Of a stretch of DNA of 64,000 nt, positions 51,167 through 58,323 are shown piece by piece. Position 1 is the stretch's first letter; each line of letters starts with the position of its first letter. Both the position numbers and the translations under genes were made by a program. The DNA lies in the NCBI GenBank assembly GCA_002344055.1, contig DDTH01000013.1:166886-230885 (forward strand), in the 5' to 3' direction. The stretch is from Sphingomonadales bacterium UBA2369. Its GTDB lineage: Bacteria; Pseudomonadota; Alphaproteobacteria; Sphingomonadales; Sphingomonadaceae. The notes beneath the pieces are model-generated. The model was not told the origin of the DNA, did not search any database, and was given only the letters and a program-made list of their open reading frames with translations.

Positions 51167-51628
51167 TCACTTCCCCCGGACCATGTCGAGCGCGATCGTG
51201 CGGATCGCGTCCATGTCGGCGTCGGTCATCCCCAGCACCTGCCGGCGCGGATAGGTATATTCCGGGCCGGTGCCATCGGCGTTGACCTTGCCGCGAAGAC
51301 CGAGCTGGTGAGGGCGGGCAATGCGTTCGGCGCCGCCGGCGAAGCTGATCGAGAGCCGGTCCTGATCGACCTGCTTGCGCAGGAAGCGCGCCATTCGCAG
51401 CCGCCGAAACATCGGTCCGCTCTTCGGCTGGCCGGTCCGGCGCGGCTTGCCCTTTTTGCGCGGCACGAAGGCGCTGCCGTCCGGGTTTTGCTGCGCGGCG
51501 ATGCGGCGCCCCGTCGAGGTGCCCAATGCCCCGCCCATACGCCGGAGCGCGCGCATGCGCTCGCCGGGGGTGAGGTTCTGCACCATCTGCGCAAGCCAGC
51601 GCTCGAGTTCGCGCAGATCCTCAGCCAT
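51167..51628 (-). CDS. S: Tail completion protein S
   Basis: 153 residues from ATG 51628: AEDLRELERWLAQMVQNLTP and YPRRQVLGMTDADMDAIRTI, the P2 gpS virion morphogenesis family (150 residues in P2). Overlaps R by 8 bases. Ends 6 bases from the rightward membrane gene. Confidence 0.92.
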   Translation of the reverse strand: MAEDLRELERWLAQMVQNLTPGERMRALRRMGGALGTSTGRRIAAQQNPDGSAFVPRKKGKPRRTGQPKSGPMFRRLRMARFLRKQVDQDRLSISFAGGAERIARPHQLGLRGKVNADGTGPEYTYPRRQVLGMTDADMDAIRTIALDMVRGK

Positions 51629-52127
51629 CAACCAAGGTCACGGGGATGCCGTCCGGCCCGATCGCGACGCCGGCGACGATCGCATCGACGATCGCCTGTT
51701 CGCTGATGGCAGGTTCGCGCGGATAGGAGAGGGCGAGGCCGCCGCCTTGCCCGGGTGCCACCATCACCGCTTCCGAGAGGCGGAGTTCCACCTGCCAATC
51801 GACCGTCTTTTCGTCGATGATATCGACGTCGAAACGGAAAGCCTCGTTGCCCTTGGCATGGTTGAGCAGCAGATCCGGCTGATGGACGTGCAACCATTGC
51901 ACGATCACCAGCGCGACCTCGTCGGGCCGATCGGAAGGAAAGTCGGTAAGGGTCAGGGACAGGCGGTAGCGCCATTCGTAGGACGGCGGATCGCCGGCGC
52001 GGACGGCGAGCGTCCCCTGGTCGATCCACATCAGAAGCGCCTCGGGATCGCGCGCGAGGATCTTCGCGCCCTCCCCGTCGCGGATAGCCTCGACCAAGGC
52101 CGCCCGAAGGCTGTCGGGCTTCTTCAC
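51621..52127 (-). CDS. R: Tail completion protein R
   Basis: 168 residues from GTG 52127, which overlaps the o-spanin stop (GTGA). KPDSLRAALVEAIRDGEGA and QGGGLALSYPREPAISEQAI fit P2 gpR (155 residues). Joins tail to head. Confidence 0.88.
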   Translation of the reverse strand: MKKPDSLRAALVEAIRDGEGAKILARDPEALLMWIDQGTLAVRAGDPPSYEWRYRLSLTLTDFPSDRPDEVALVIVQWLHVHQPDLLLNHAKGNEAFRFDVDIIDEKTVDWQVELRLSEAVMVAPGQGGGLALSYPREPAISEQAIVDAIVAGVAIGPDGIPVTLVDG

Positions 52128-52450
52128 TCGGGCGCGCTTTCGCAGGGCGCATAGCCATGGAACACGCCGAGCCAGCACAGCTTGCGATTGGCGCGATCGA
52201 GCGCGGCGACCAGGCTGCGGATGAATTCGGCCGTGTCGGCGTCGGTTACGCATCGACGCGAAGGATCCTCGGCGCAGGCGACGGACGCCGCCGGGACCAA
52301 CGGCGTCCCCTCGGGCGCGACGCGCGAACGTTCGGGATGGCTGACCGCCGGGTTGATCCGCGGCTTATCGGCCGCGCAACTCGTCAAGGACGCCGCCGAC
52401 AGCAGGGCCAGCAGGGCGGCGCACCGCGTCAGGATGGTCTTTGACCGCAT
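52124..52450 (-). CDS. Outer-membrane spanin-like lipoprotein
   Basis: 108 residues. Signal peptide with lipobox (LTSC, Cys about residue 25), then a Pro-rich mature region with four Cys. It is the o-spanin (LysC/Rz1) candidate that with the i-spanin disrupts the outer membrane at lysis. Its 5' end overlaps the i-spanin gene by 86 bases in another frame, the usual Rz/Rz1 layout. Longer than Rz1. Confidence 0.75.
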   Translation of the reverse strand: MRSKTILTRCAALLALLSAASLTSCAADKPRINPAVSHPERSRVAPEGTPLVPAASVACAEDPSRRCVTDADTAEFIRSLVAALDRANRKLCWLGVFHGYAPCESAPE

Positions 52451-52739
52451 TGTCGATCCTTTCCTTCAGTCGCTCATCGCGCCGGCGGGCCAGCAGTTCG
52501 GCCGAGGCGTTGGCCGCGTCGGCCGCGGCGCGCGCGCCGGCGACGGCAATCGCTTCGGCGAGTGACTGGCGAAGCTCATGATCGGCGACGACGCGCCGAT
52601 CGTGGGCGCCGATCGCGCACCGGGCCAGGCCGAGCAGGGCGGCGGCGACCAGCAGCGCGCCGGCGGCGATCACCAGCGGCCGCGCCAGGCGGGCGCTGAC
52701 GCCACGGGCGATCAGCCAGGCTGCAGCCGTGGCGATCAT
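52365..52739 (-). CDS. Inner-membrane spanin-like protein (LysB/Rz-like)
   Basis: 124 residues. A membrane segment (LVIAAGALLVAAALLGLARC, about residues 22-41) and a long helical periplasmic domain (HELRQSLAEAIAVAGARA; RRRDERLKERIDNAV). The pattern of one anchor plus coiled coil is that of i-spanins. Overlaps the o-spanin gene and the holin-like gene. Confidence 0.72.
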   Translation of the reverse strand: MIATAAAWLIARGVSARLARPLVIAAGALLVAAALLGLARCAIGAHDRRVVADHELRQSLAEAIAVAGARAAADAANASAELLARRRDERLKERIDNAVKDHPDAVRRPAGPAVGGVLDELRGR

Positions 52740-53053
52740 TGCCTCGCCTCGATCTCGGCGGAGCCGCTACCGTCGGCGTTCGCCTCGAAGCGGACGCCGG
52801 CGGCTCCGACGTCGGCGCGGAAGTTGCGCAGACCGACGACGATCGCGAAGCTCAACGGCGTGATGGCCAGCACGACCAGGACGCCGAAGGCGAAATAGGC
52901 GAGGGGCCAGACTTCGCTCGTCATAGCGGCCAGTTCGGCAAGGCGATCGAGCGCGTTGTAGGCGAGGAACCACGCGCCGGCACCCGCAATGGCAAGCATG
53001 ACCAGGGCGAAGGCGATGCGCCATTCGAGCGGTGTCCAGTTCTTGAAATTCAC
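52736..53053 (-). CDS. Holin-like membrane protein
   Basis: 105 residues with two or three membrane helices (RIAFALVMLAIAGAGAWFLA; PLAYFAFGVLVVLAITPLSF) followed by a charged tail. Lies between lysozyme and spanins, where a holin or antiholin is expected. ATG 53053 starts 4 bases from the lysozyme stop. Confidence 0.6.
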   Translation of the reverse strand: MNFKNWTPLEWRIAFALVMLAIAGAGAWFLAYNALDRLAELAAMTSEVWPLAYFAFGVLVVLAITPLSFAIVVGLRNFRADVGAAGVRFEANADGSGSAEIEARQ

Positions 53054-53057
53054 CGGC

Positions 53058-53684
53058 TTAGCTCCCGTTCTTCATCATCAGGGAGAGACGGCGCGCCCGA
53101 TCGCCGACCTGCCGCGCCCACAAGCTGGCCAGCATGTTCGACGCGGCCGCGCTGTAACTGCCGGCTTCGACCAGGCGCAGCGTGTTGTTGAATTTCAGCA
53201 GGCCGGCGGTACCGAGGTTGAACCACATGTTCAGCAGCACGCGCTGGCGGGTGTCATTCAGCCGTCGCCACCAGGGCAAATGCTGGTCGAGCGCGCGCTC
53301 GCCTTTCTCCACTTCCCGCGCCTTCAGCCAGAAAGCCTGCTCGCGCGTGATGCCGGTGCGGATCACCTGCAGCTGCGTTTTGCCGAGGTGCCGCTCTTCC
53401 TCGGCCGTCAGGGGATTGTCATCGAGGTTGCGGCCGATGCCGATCGTCAGCTTGTTGGCGGTGCAGCGATAGACCTGCAGGCGCAGGCCCTCGTCGCGGA
53501 TCAGTTCGGCGTAGAGCTTCTCCCGATCGTAGGTGTCGTTCGCCGCCGCCGGCGGCGTTTCCGGCGCGGGCGCGAGGCCGATACGATCGCAAAAGCCGTC
53601 CAGCGCCGAGATCCGCGCCGGCGTGAAGCTGTCTCGATCGAGCCAGGGCCGGATCAACGCGAAGAGGGACGAACGGTCGGTCAT
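53058..53684 (-). CDS. Phage lysozyme (GH24 endolysin)
   Basis: 208 residues. About 50 N-terminal residues precede the GH24 domain; the catalytic Glu is in ELIRDEGLRLQVYRCTANK (about residue 64), with LTIGIGRNLDDNPLT (Thr/Asp of the E-D-T triad) and FNLGTAGLLKFNNTL. Degrades peptidoglycan at lysis. Equivalent of P2 K. No signal anchor is obvious, so release through the holin is expected. Confidence 0.93.
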   Translation of the reverse strand: MTDRSSLFALIRPWLDRDSFTPARISALDGFCDRIGLAPAPETPPAAANDTYDREKLYAELIRDEGLRLQVYRCTANKLTIGIGRNLDDNPLTAEEERHLGKTQLQVIRTGITREQAFWLKAREVEKGERALDQHLPWWRRLNDTRQRVLLNMWFNLGTAGLLKFNNTLRLVEAGSYSAAASNMLASLWARQVGDRARRLSLMMKNGS

Positions 53685-53890
53685 GACGGCAGCACTCCGG
53701 GCAGGGTGTCGAGCTGCGCGAGCAGCTGATCGAGATCGGGGTCATCGGGGCAATCGAAACAGCGGCGCAGCGCGGCGCCGACGCCGGCGTTCGCGGCGGG
53801 CAGCTGCACGATCTTCACGGCGCGCACGCGCTGGCACGCGCCGAGCAGCCGATCGGCGGCACGGCCCAGGCTGTCAGCCGCGGGGGGCAT
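53681..53890 (-). CDS. Hypothetical small lysis-region protein
   Basis: 69 residues, overlapping the lysozyme ATG by 4 bases: LGRAADRLLGACQRVRAVKI and DPDLDQLLAQLDTLPGV. No family. Its 5' end overlaps the next gene by 17 bases. Probably a real small gene of the lysis cassette. Confidence 0.55.
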   Translation of the reverse strand: MPPAADSLGRAADRLLGACQRVRAVKIVQLPAANAGVGAALRRCFDCPDDPDLDQLLAQLDTLPGVLPS

Positions 53891-54116
53891 CGTCGCCTCC
53901 CGGCAGGTTCGGTTGCCCGGTGATGCGCATGGTGAGCGCGGTCAGGGCGGACGCGAGGGTGTTGCGCGACACCGATTCCAGATTGCGGCTGTCGCGATCA
54001 AGCTTCTCACGCTCCAGCCGATCCTGACGATCGCGCTCCTCCCGCCGCAGCAGGATCCAGATCGTCACGCCCAGGGGGCCGAGCGGGGCCAGCGTCTGCA
54101 GGATCAACGGGTCCAT
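53874..54116 (-). CDS. Small single-helix protein, lysis region
   Basis: 80 residues: a short hydrophobic helix (LAPLGPLGVTIWILLRRE) and a charged coiled coil (ERDRQDRLEREKLDRDSRNL). Resembles the small holin-superfamily or LysA-type proteins of P2 lysis modules. 4 bases from the X gene. Confidence 0.6.
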   Translation of the reverse strand: MDPLILQTLAPLGPLGVTIWILLRREERDRQDRLEREKLDRDSRNLESVSRNTLASALTALTMRITGQPNLPGGDDAPRG

Positions 54117-54120
54117 GCGA

Positions 54121-54327
54121 TCAATCCCAGAGCTGAAGAAGCGGGACCGCGGCGGGCGCGGCCGTTGCGACCGTGGGAATCAGGACGATGGTCCCTTCGG
54201 GCAGGAAGGGGCCGAGTTCGGCCAGGCCCGGATTGGCGAGCAACACCGGCTCGACCGCGCTGCGGCCGACCGTGCGCCACAGCAGCTCATCGAGCGGCTC
54301 GCCGGCGTGCGCGGTGACTCGGATCAT
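54121..54327 (-). CDS. X: Tail protein X (LysM-like)
   Basis: 68 residues: VTAHAGEPLDELLWRTVGRS and VLLANPGLAELGPFLPEGT, the P2 gpX LysM-type tail protein. Overlaps L by 4 bases. P2 X is 67 residues. Confidence 0.93.
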   Translation of the reverse strand: MIRVTAHAGEPLDELLWRTVGRSAVEPVLLANPGLAELGPFLPEGTIVLIPTVATAAPAAVPLLQLWD

Positions 54328-54818
54328 ATCAGCTCGACCGACGTGCGGGTCCTGCCGAGCAGGTCCCGGACTGCGTGAATGCCGTTTCGGCGGTGCTCGG
54401 CCGCGGTAATGGTGCGGACGTCGTCACGATCGCGGCTGTCGGCCGTCGCGGAGATCTCGCCATGCGTTTCGGCCAGGTCGGCCGCGGCGAAGGCGAAAAC
54501 GGCGCGCGCGTAGAGCAGCTCGCCGGCGTTCTGGCCGTCGACTTCCTCAGCATCGATCGCGGCCAGCGTCGCGGCGCCGGCGGCGACGTGGCCGGCTTTC
54601 CAGCTGCGCAGCTCGCGCCGAACGGTCAGCATGCCGCCGCGCAGCGCATCCCGAACGCGGGTTGCGGTCACCACTTCAGGAACGCGCATCGCATCGCGAA
54701 ACGCGGTGATCGAGAGACCAGGGTAGAAGGCGTCGCCCGCGACCAGGTCGGCCGCGACCGTTTCCGGCTGATCCGGATCGACGACGGCCGAAGGTGGCGC
54801 GGACACGAAGCCGGACAT
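54324..54818 (-). CDS. L: Head completion protein L
   Basis: 164 residues: AGDAFYPGLSITAFRDAMRV and the NAGELLYARAVFAFAAADLA/VRDLLGR helices; P2 gpL (169) that adds the head-completion ring after packaging. Overlaps X by 4 bases. Confidence 0.9.
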   Translation of the reverse strand: MSGFVSAPPSAVVDPDQPETVAADLVAGDAFYPGLSITAFRDAMRVPEVVTATRVRDALRGGMLTVRRELRSWKAGHVAAGAATLAAIDAEEVDGQNAGELLYARAVFAFAAADLAETHGEISATADSRDRDDVRTITAAEHRRNGIHAVRDLLGRTRTSVELI

Positions 54819-54934
54819 GGTCGGCCAAGCCTTTCCTGGTCAAATGCAGGGAGTGGGGAGAAGTCCCGGGCAAGTGGGCATGACACCCGTTGTCCGTGCT
54901 TTCTCCGCTCCCTGGCGCCGGGGCGCAGCTGGTG

Positions 54935-54950
54935 ACGGCCGATCGGCCGT
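54935..54950. other. 16-bp palindrome after the small membrane gene
   Basis: Perfect palindrome ACGGCCGATCGGCCGT, 7 bases downstream of the 51-residue ORF stop. It lies in the 138-base gap before L, which has no T-run, so it is not a classic terminator. Function unknown; nothing else stands out in the gap. Confidence 0.5.
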
Positions 54951-54956
54951 GAAGGG

Positions 54957-55112
54957 TCAGGCGACGCGATAGGAGCGCGGCGTGCCCGGAATCAGATGGT
55001 CGTGGTGCCGGCGCTGCAGCCAGAGCATCCCCGGCGCGAAGAACCACGGCGTGCCGATCGCGGCGGCGGCGACGGCGATGAGAGGCAGAATGTAGAACAG
55101 GGCGGCGGTCAT
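54957..55112 (-). CDS. Small membrane protein between M and L (51 aa)
   Basis: 51 residues from ATG 55112, which overlaps the M stop (ATGA). Hydrophobic N-terminal helix (LFYILPLIAVAAAAIGTPWF) and a basic tail (LQRRHHDHLIPGTPRS). Coupling to M makes translation likely. Not part of P2. No family seen. Confidence 0.65.
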   Translation of the reverse strand: MTAALFYILPLIAVAAAAIGTPWFFAPGMLWLQRRHHDHLIPGTPRSYRVA

Positions 55113-56065
55113 GCTCGATTCCTTCGCTTGGCTGGTGCCTTCACTTCCACGGCCTCCGGCGGGGCCTGCTCCGGGGCGGGTTCTGCCGCAGCCGTAGCCG
55201 CGTCGATCTGCCCGGGATTTTCGGGGACACCCGAAACCTGATTCCCGGCGTCCGGACCAGGCGTCCCCTCCGGATCCCCCGACCCATGCTTCGGCCCGGC
55301 CGGAGCGGAGTCTTGGTCGGCCGCCGCCGCGAACTGGGCAACGGCGCGCTCGAGGCGTTCGACCTGCTTCTTGACGCCGCTGCGGGCGTCCAGCTCATAG
55401 GCGCGGCGCAGCCTGGCCAGGGCGGCCTCGGCCGCGGCGCGCTTGCCGCCGGCGGGTCCGCCCGTGGTTTCGCCTTCAGCCGGCTCATCCTCGGCCTGCT
55501 GTGCGAGCAAGAGGCCGATCGCCTTTGCGAGCTTGGCGCGGATTTCGTCGTGCATGTCCGCGTGGTCGGTTGCCTCCTCGGCCTCAAGCAGCAGCTCGCG
55601 GTCGAAGGTCTCGCCGCAGCCGATCGCCTTCAGCGCGGAATCGGCGACGGATTCGAGGACGAACGCCTCGACGCCGCGATCGAACCGATCCGGCATCGGC
55701 AGGGCGTAGCGGATCATGTGACGGGCGAGATGGAGCGCCGACGCGTAGGAGCCGACGTCGATCGACCAGATCATCACCTGTGTGACGATATCGTCGGGAC
55801 CGGCCTTGCCCGATTCCTCTGCCGCGCGCAGCGCGCCCTCGACCCAGGGAAAATATTTGGGCGCGAGTTCGCGCTTCAGCTCGATCTTCTTCTCGATCGA
55901 CTGGATGTCCTTCAGGCGGCGCAGGTCCTCGCCCAGCTGCGCGCGCAGCAGCTCGTACTCCGTGGCCTCCGGGCCCGGAGTGGGGCGCTGCTCAGGCGGC
56001 AGCGTCCCGATCGCCGCGGCAGCGGCGGCGAGCATCAGGGAACGATGGCGGCGGGCGAGGCTCAT
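55109..56065 (-). CDS. M: Small terminase subunit M (endonuclease)
   Basis: 318 residues. LRRLKDIQSIEKKIELKREL, YFPWVEGALRAAEESGKAGP and DIVTQVMIWSIDVGSYASAL are P2 gpM. Packaging endonuclease subunit that cuts cos. It is about 70 residues longer than P2 M (247), with an Ala/Pro-rich C-terminal tail. Confidence 0.92.
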   Translation of the reverse strand: MSLARRHRSLMLAAAAAAIGTLPPEQRPTPGPEATEYELLRAQLGEDLRRLKDIQSIEKKIELKRELAPKYFPWVEGALRAAEESGKAGPDDIVTQVMIWSIDVGSYASALHLARHMIRYALPMPDRFDRGVEAFVLESVADSALKAIGCGETFDRELLLEAEEATDHADMHDEIRAKLAKAIGLLLAQQAEDEPAEGETTGGPAGGKRAAAEAALARLRRAYELDARSGVKKQVERLERAVAQFAAAADQDSAPAGPKHGSGDPEGTPGPDAGNQVSGVPENPGQIDAATAAAEPAPEQAPPEAVEVKAPAKRRNRA

Positions 56066-56092
56066 GGTGCGGTCTGCTCCTATCGCGTGAGG

Positions 56093-57208
56093 TTAAGGGG
56101 CGGGCCGCGCCGGCGCCTTGCCGATCACGATGTTCTCGACGAATGCGCAGCGGCCATATTCCTCGACCACATAGCATTCGTTGACGCTCTCGTAGTTGGC
56201 GATCTGGTCGAGCTCCGGCTCGTCCTTCACCATCTTGCGACGCGTCCCCTCCTGGAAATAGATGGAGAGGTTATCGAGGCTGGTGATCAGCAGCGCATTC
56301 GGCGGGAAGAACGGAACGCGGACCGCCGGCTTGCCGCCGATCTGCTTCGCCGACTGCAGGATGCGGTCGCGCGCCTCGACTTCCGATGCGGTGTTCGCGG
56401 CCTTGTTGATGATCGGGAAATACTTGTCATCGACAAGATCGCGGCCGACGATCACGACCAGGTCGGTATCGTCGCGGTGCCATTCGTCCAGCAGATTGAC
56501 GGCGTCATAGGCCAGCGCGTCGAGATTGACATAGTCCGCCTCGGCCGTGGTGGAATTCGCGCCCGAGAACAGCGTCCCCTCGGCGACATAGATCGCCTTC
56601 AGGCCGGGATTGTTCGTACCGTTGTTGTAGACGGTCAGGGCGCCGTCCTGCAGATGGCGCGCCGGCGCGAAGGTGCGGATCTTAAAGAGCCAGCCCTTGT
56701 TGACGTCCTGCAGCAGCGGATTGGCGACCGGATCGGTGGTGGCGGCGACCGAAATGCCATTCCAGCCGATCATGATCCGGTCGCGGCCCTGCTGCGCCAG
56801 GATCGCCGAGCTGATCAGCTGCGGGAATTCCGGCTTGTGACGCCAGGCGTCGAGCTTTGCATAGCGCAGGGCATGATCCATGTTGGTCTGCTCGCAGCGG
56901 TAGCGGCCGAGATCCCCGGTGTCGGTCGGATCGGTAGGAGTGCGGCGCGTGCCGCCGGCGGTGTTGGTCCGGCCCGCGATCGGGCGGGTGACCGAGATGC
57001 CGACCTTGTCGCCTTCCTGCTGGACGACGCCGAAGATGTTGATGCTGCCGAGGAACTCGCTCGACTGCTGCATCCGCTCCTCGAGCTTCTGCTCGACGCT
57101 GGGCGCGACCGTGAACTTGGTCGTGACGACTTCACCCGCCTCGACGTCGTTGAGCGCGGCCACCTGGCCGACGTAATTGTTGAAGGCGATACGGGTTTCG
57201 CGGAGCAT
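56093..57208 (-). CDS. N: Major capsid protein N
   Basis: 371 residues (P2 N 357). MLRETRIAFNNYVGQVAALN at the start, GWNGISVAATTDPVANPLLQ and YVVEEYGRCAFVENIVIG at the end are typical of P2 gpN. The shell subunit after scaffold-directed assembly. Confidence 0.95.
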   Translation of the reverse strand: MLRETRIAFNNYVGQVAALNDVEAGEVVTTKFTVAPSVEQKLEERMQQSSEFLGSINIFGVVQQEGDKVGISVTRPIAGRTNTAGGTRRTPTDPTDTGDLGRYRCEQTNMDHALRYAKLDAWRHKPEFPQLISSAILAQQGRDRIMIGWNGISVAATTDPVANPLLQDVNKGWLFKIRTFAPARHLQDGALTVYNNGTNNPGLKAIYVAEGTLFSGANSTTAEADYVNLDALAYDAVNLLDEWHRDDTDLVVIVGRDLVDDKYFPIINKAANTASEVEARDRILQSAKQIGGKPAVRVPFFPPNALLITSLDNLSIYFQEGTRRKMVKDEPELDQIANYESVNECYVVEEYGRCAFVENIVIGKAPARPAP

Positions 57209-57252
57209 CGTGCTTGGTTCCTGTCAGCGTTCGGATGGGCGAGGGCGGGCGA

Positions 57253-58113
57253 TCAGCAGTCGATCGTGGCGAACTTCGACGCGCCGCCGCCGGTCCCCGG
57301 CGGGCGCCGGTCTTTCGAGCCGTCGGTGCCTTCGACCGCGAGCTTCAGCGCGTCATGCTCGCCGCGAAGCTTGGCGATATCGCCCTTCGTCTCGGTGCCG
57401 AGGGCGCCGATCGCAGAGGTCAGCTTGTCGAAGCCTTCGGTGAAGCGGGCGGTGAGCGCGGACAGATCGACCGTAGCGGCATCCTGCTTGAGCTCCGGTG
57501 GCGCCGGCGGCTTCGGTTTTTCCCCTTCCCGGGAAAAAAAGGCGCGAGCCGATTCCATCAGCGCGGCGAAGCCGGTCTTGTCGTCGGCCGGGTCCTCGAG
57601 CTCGATCGCCGCTTCGACCGCTTCGGAGAAGTGGTTGGCGGCGTCCTTCTTGCGCGCGTTGAAGGGATTGCGCTCGCCAAGAGTGGCGGCGAAGGTCAGC
57701 ATCTCGGTGCCGAGGCTGGCCGGGTTGTCGGTGATCGCGAGGCCGACCAGGCCAGCCTTGCCGGTGTTGGCGAAGTTCGGCGCGATCTCGACCGAGGTGA
57801 AGAGCTTCTGGCCCTTCCCGGTCGTTGCGACCAGCTGATCGTTCGGCTCGAGCTGGGCGAGCAGCGCCAGCTTCTTCACTGGCTTGCCGTCCAGCTGGAT
57901 CGTGACCTCTTCGGCCTTCAGGGCATGGACCGAGCCATAAGCGTTGAAGGGAGGTTCGGGCGAGAAGCCGGCCAGGTGCTCGCAATTGATCCGCGCGGTG
58001 TAGGTGTCCCGGTTGTAGCCGGCGGCCATCTGCTCGATCCAGGCGCGATCGATGGTGCGGCCATCGACAGTGCCGCCTTCAAGGGCGACGCGGAAGAATT
58101 TGCTGAGCTTCAA
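57253..58113 (-). CDS. O: Capsid scaffold/protease O
   Basis: 286 residues (P2 O 284). TTG start at 58113, GGAGCG 6 bases before it. Scaffold and self-cleaving protease: Asp in IDRAWIEQ, His in INCEHLAGF and Ser in DNPASLGTEML form the expected triad. The C-terminal half is helical scaffold (TARFTEGFDKLTSAIGAL). Confidence 0.93.
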   Translation of the reverse strand: MKLSKFFRVALEGGTVDGRTIDRAWIEQMAAGYNRDTYTARINCEHLAGFSPEPPFNAYGSVHALKAEEVTIQLDGKPVKKLALLAQLEPNDQLVATTGKGQKLFTSVEIAPNFANTGKAGLVGLAITDNPASLGTEMLTFAATLGERNPFNARKKDAANHFSEAVEAAIELEDPADDKTGFAALMESARAFFSREGEKPKPPAPPELKQDAATVDLSALTARFTEGFDKLTSAIGALGTETKGDIAKLRGEHDALKLAVEGTDGSKDRRPPGTGGGASKFATIDC

Positions 58114-58226
58114 GACGCGCTCCGGAGCTGAGTTTCGTGGTGGCGACGCCCCGGCCAGGGGGAAGGAACCAGGGCGCCGCCGATACGCGCATAAGAGCCG
58201 GATTTGAGGCCGCTCGCTCAAGCGAG

Positions 58227-58257
58227 GGCTGTTGTAGAGGCGGCGTCTACAACAGCC
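58227..58257. promoter_or_regulatory. Late activator palindrome, site 3 (between O and P)
   Basis: Arms GGCTGTTGTAGA / TCTACAACAGCC (12 bp) around GGCGGCG; the inner 25 bp equal site 2. Centre 58242 is 129 bases from the O start and 82 bases from the P ATG. It could serve both the O and the P operons, like the paired PO and PP promoters in P2. Confidence 0.85.
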
Positions 58258-58323
58258 GCCACAGGCCGCGGCGGCGGCGTCGGGGTTAGCGTGCGCGCTG
58301 ACCTGTCCTCGCCGGAACGCTGC

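Noticed and set aside
55286..57838. 850-codon rightward frame opposite M, N and O
   Set aside because: M, N and O homology is clear on the other strand; the long frame is a codon-bias shadow.
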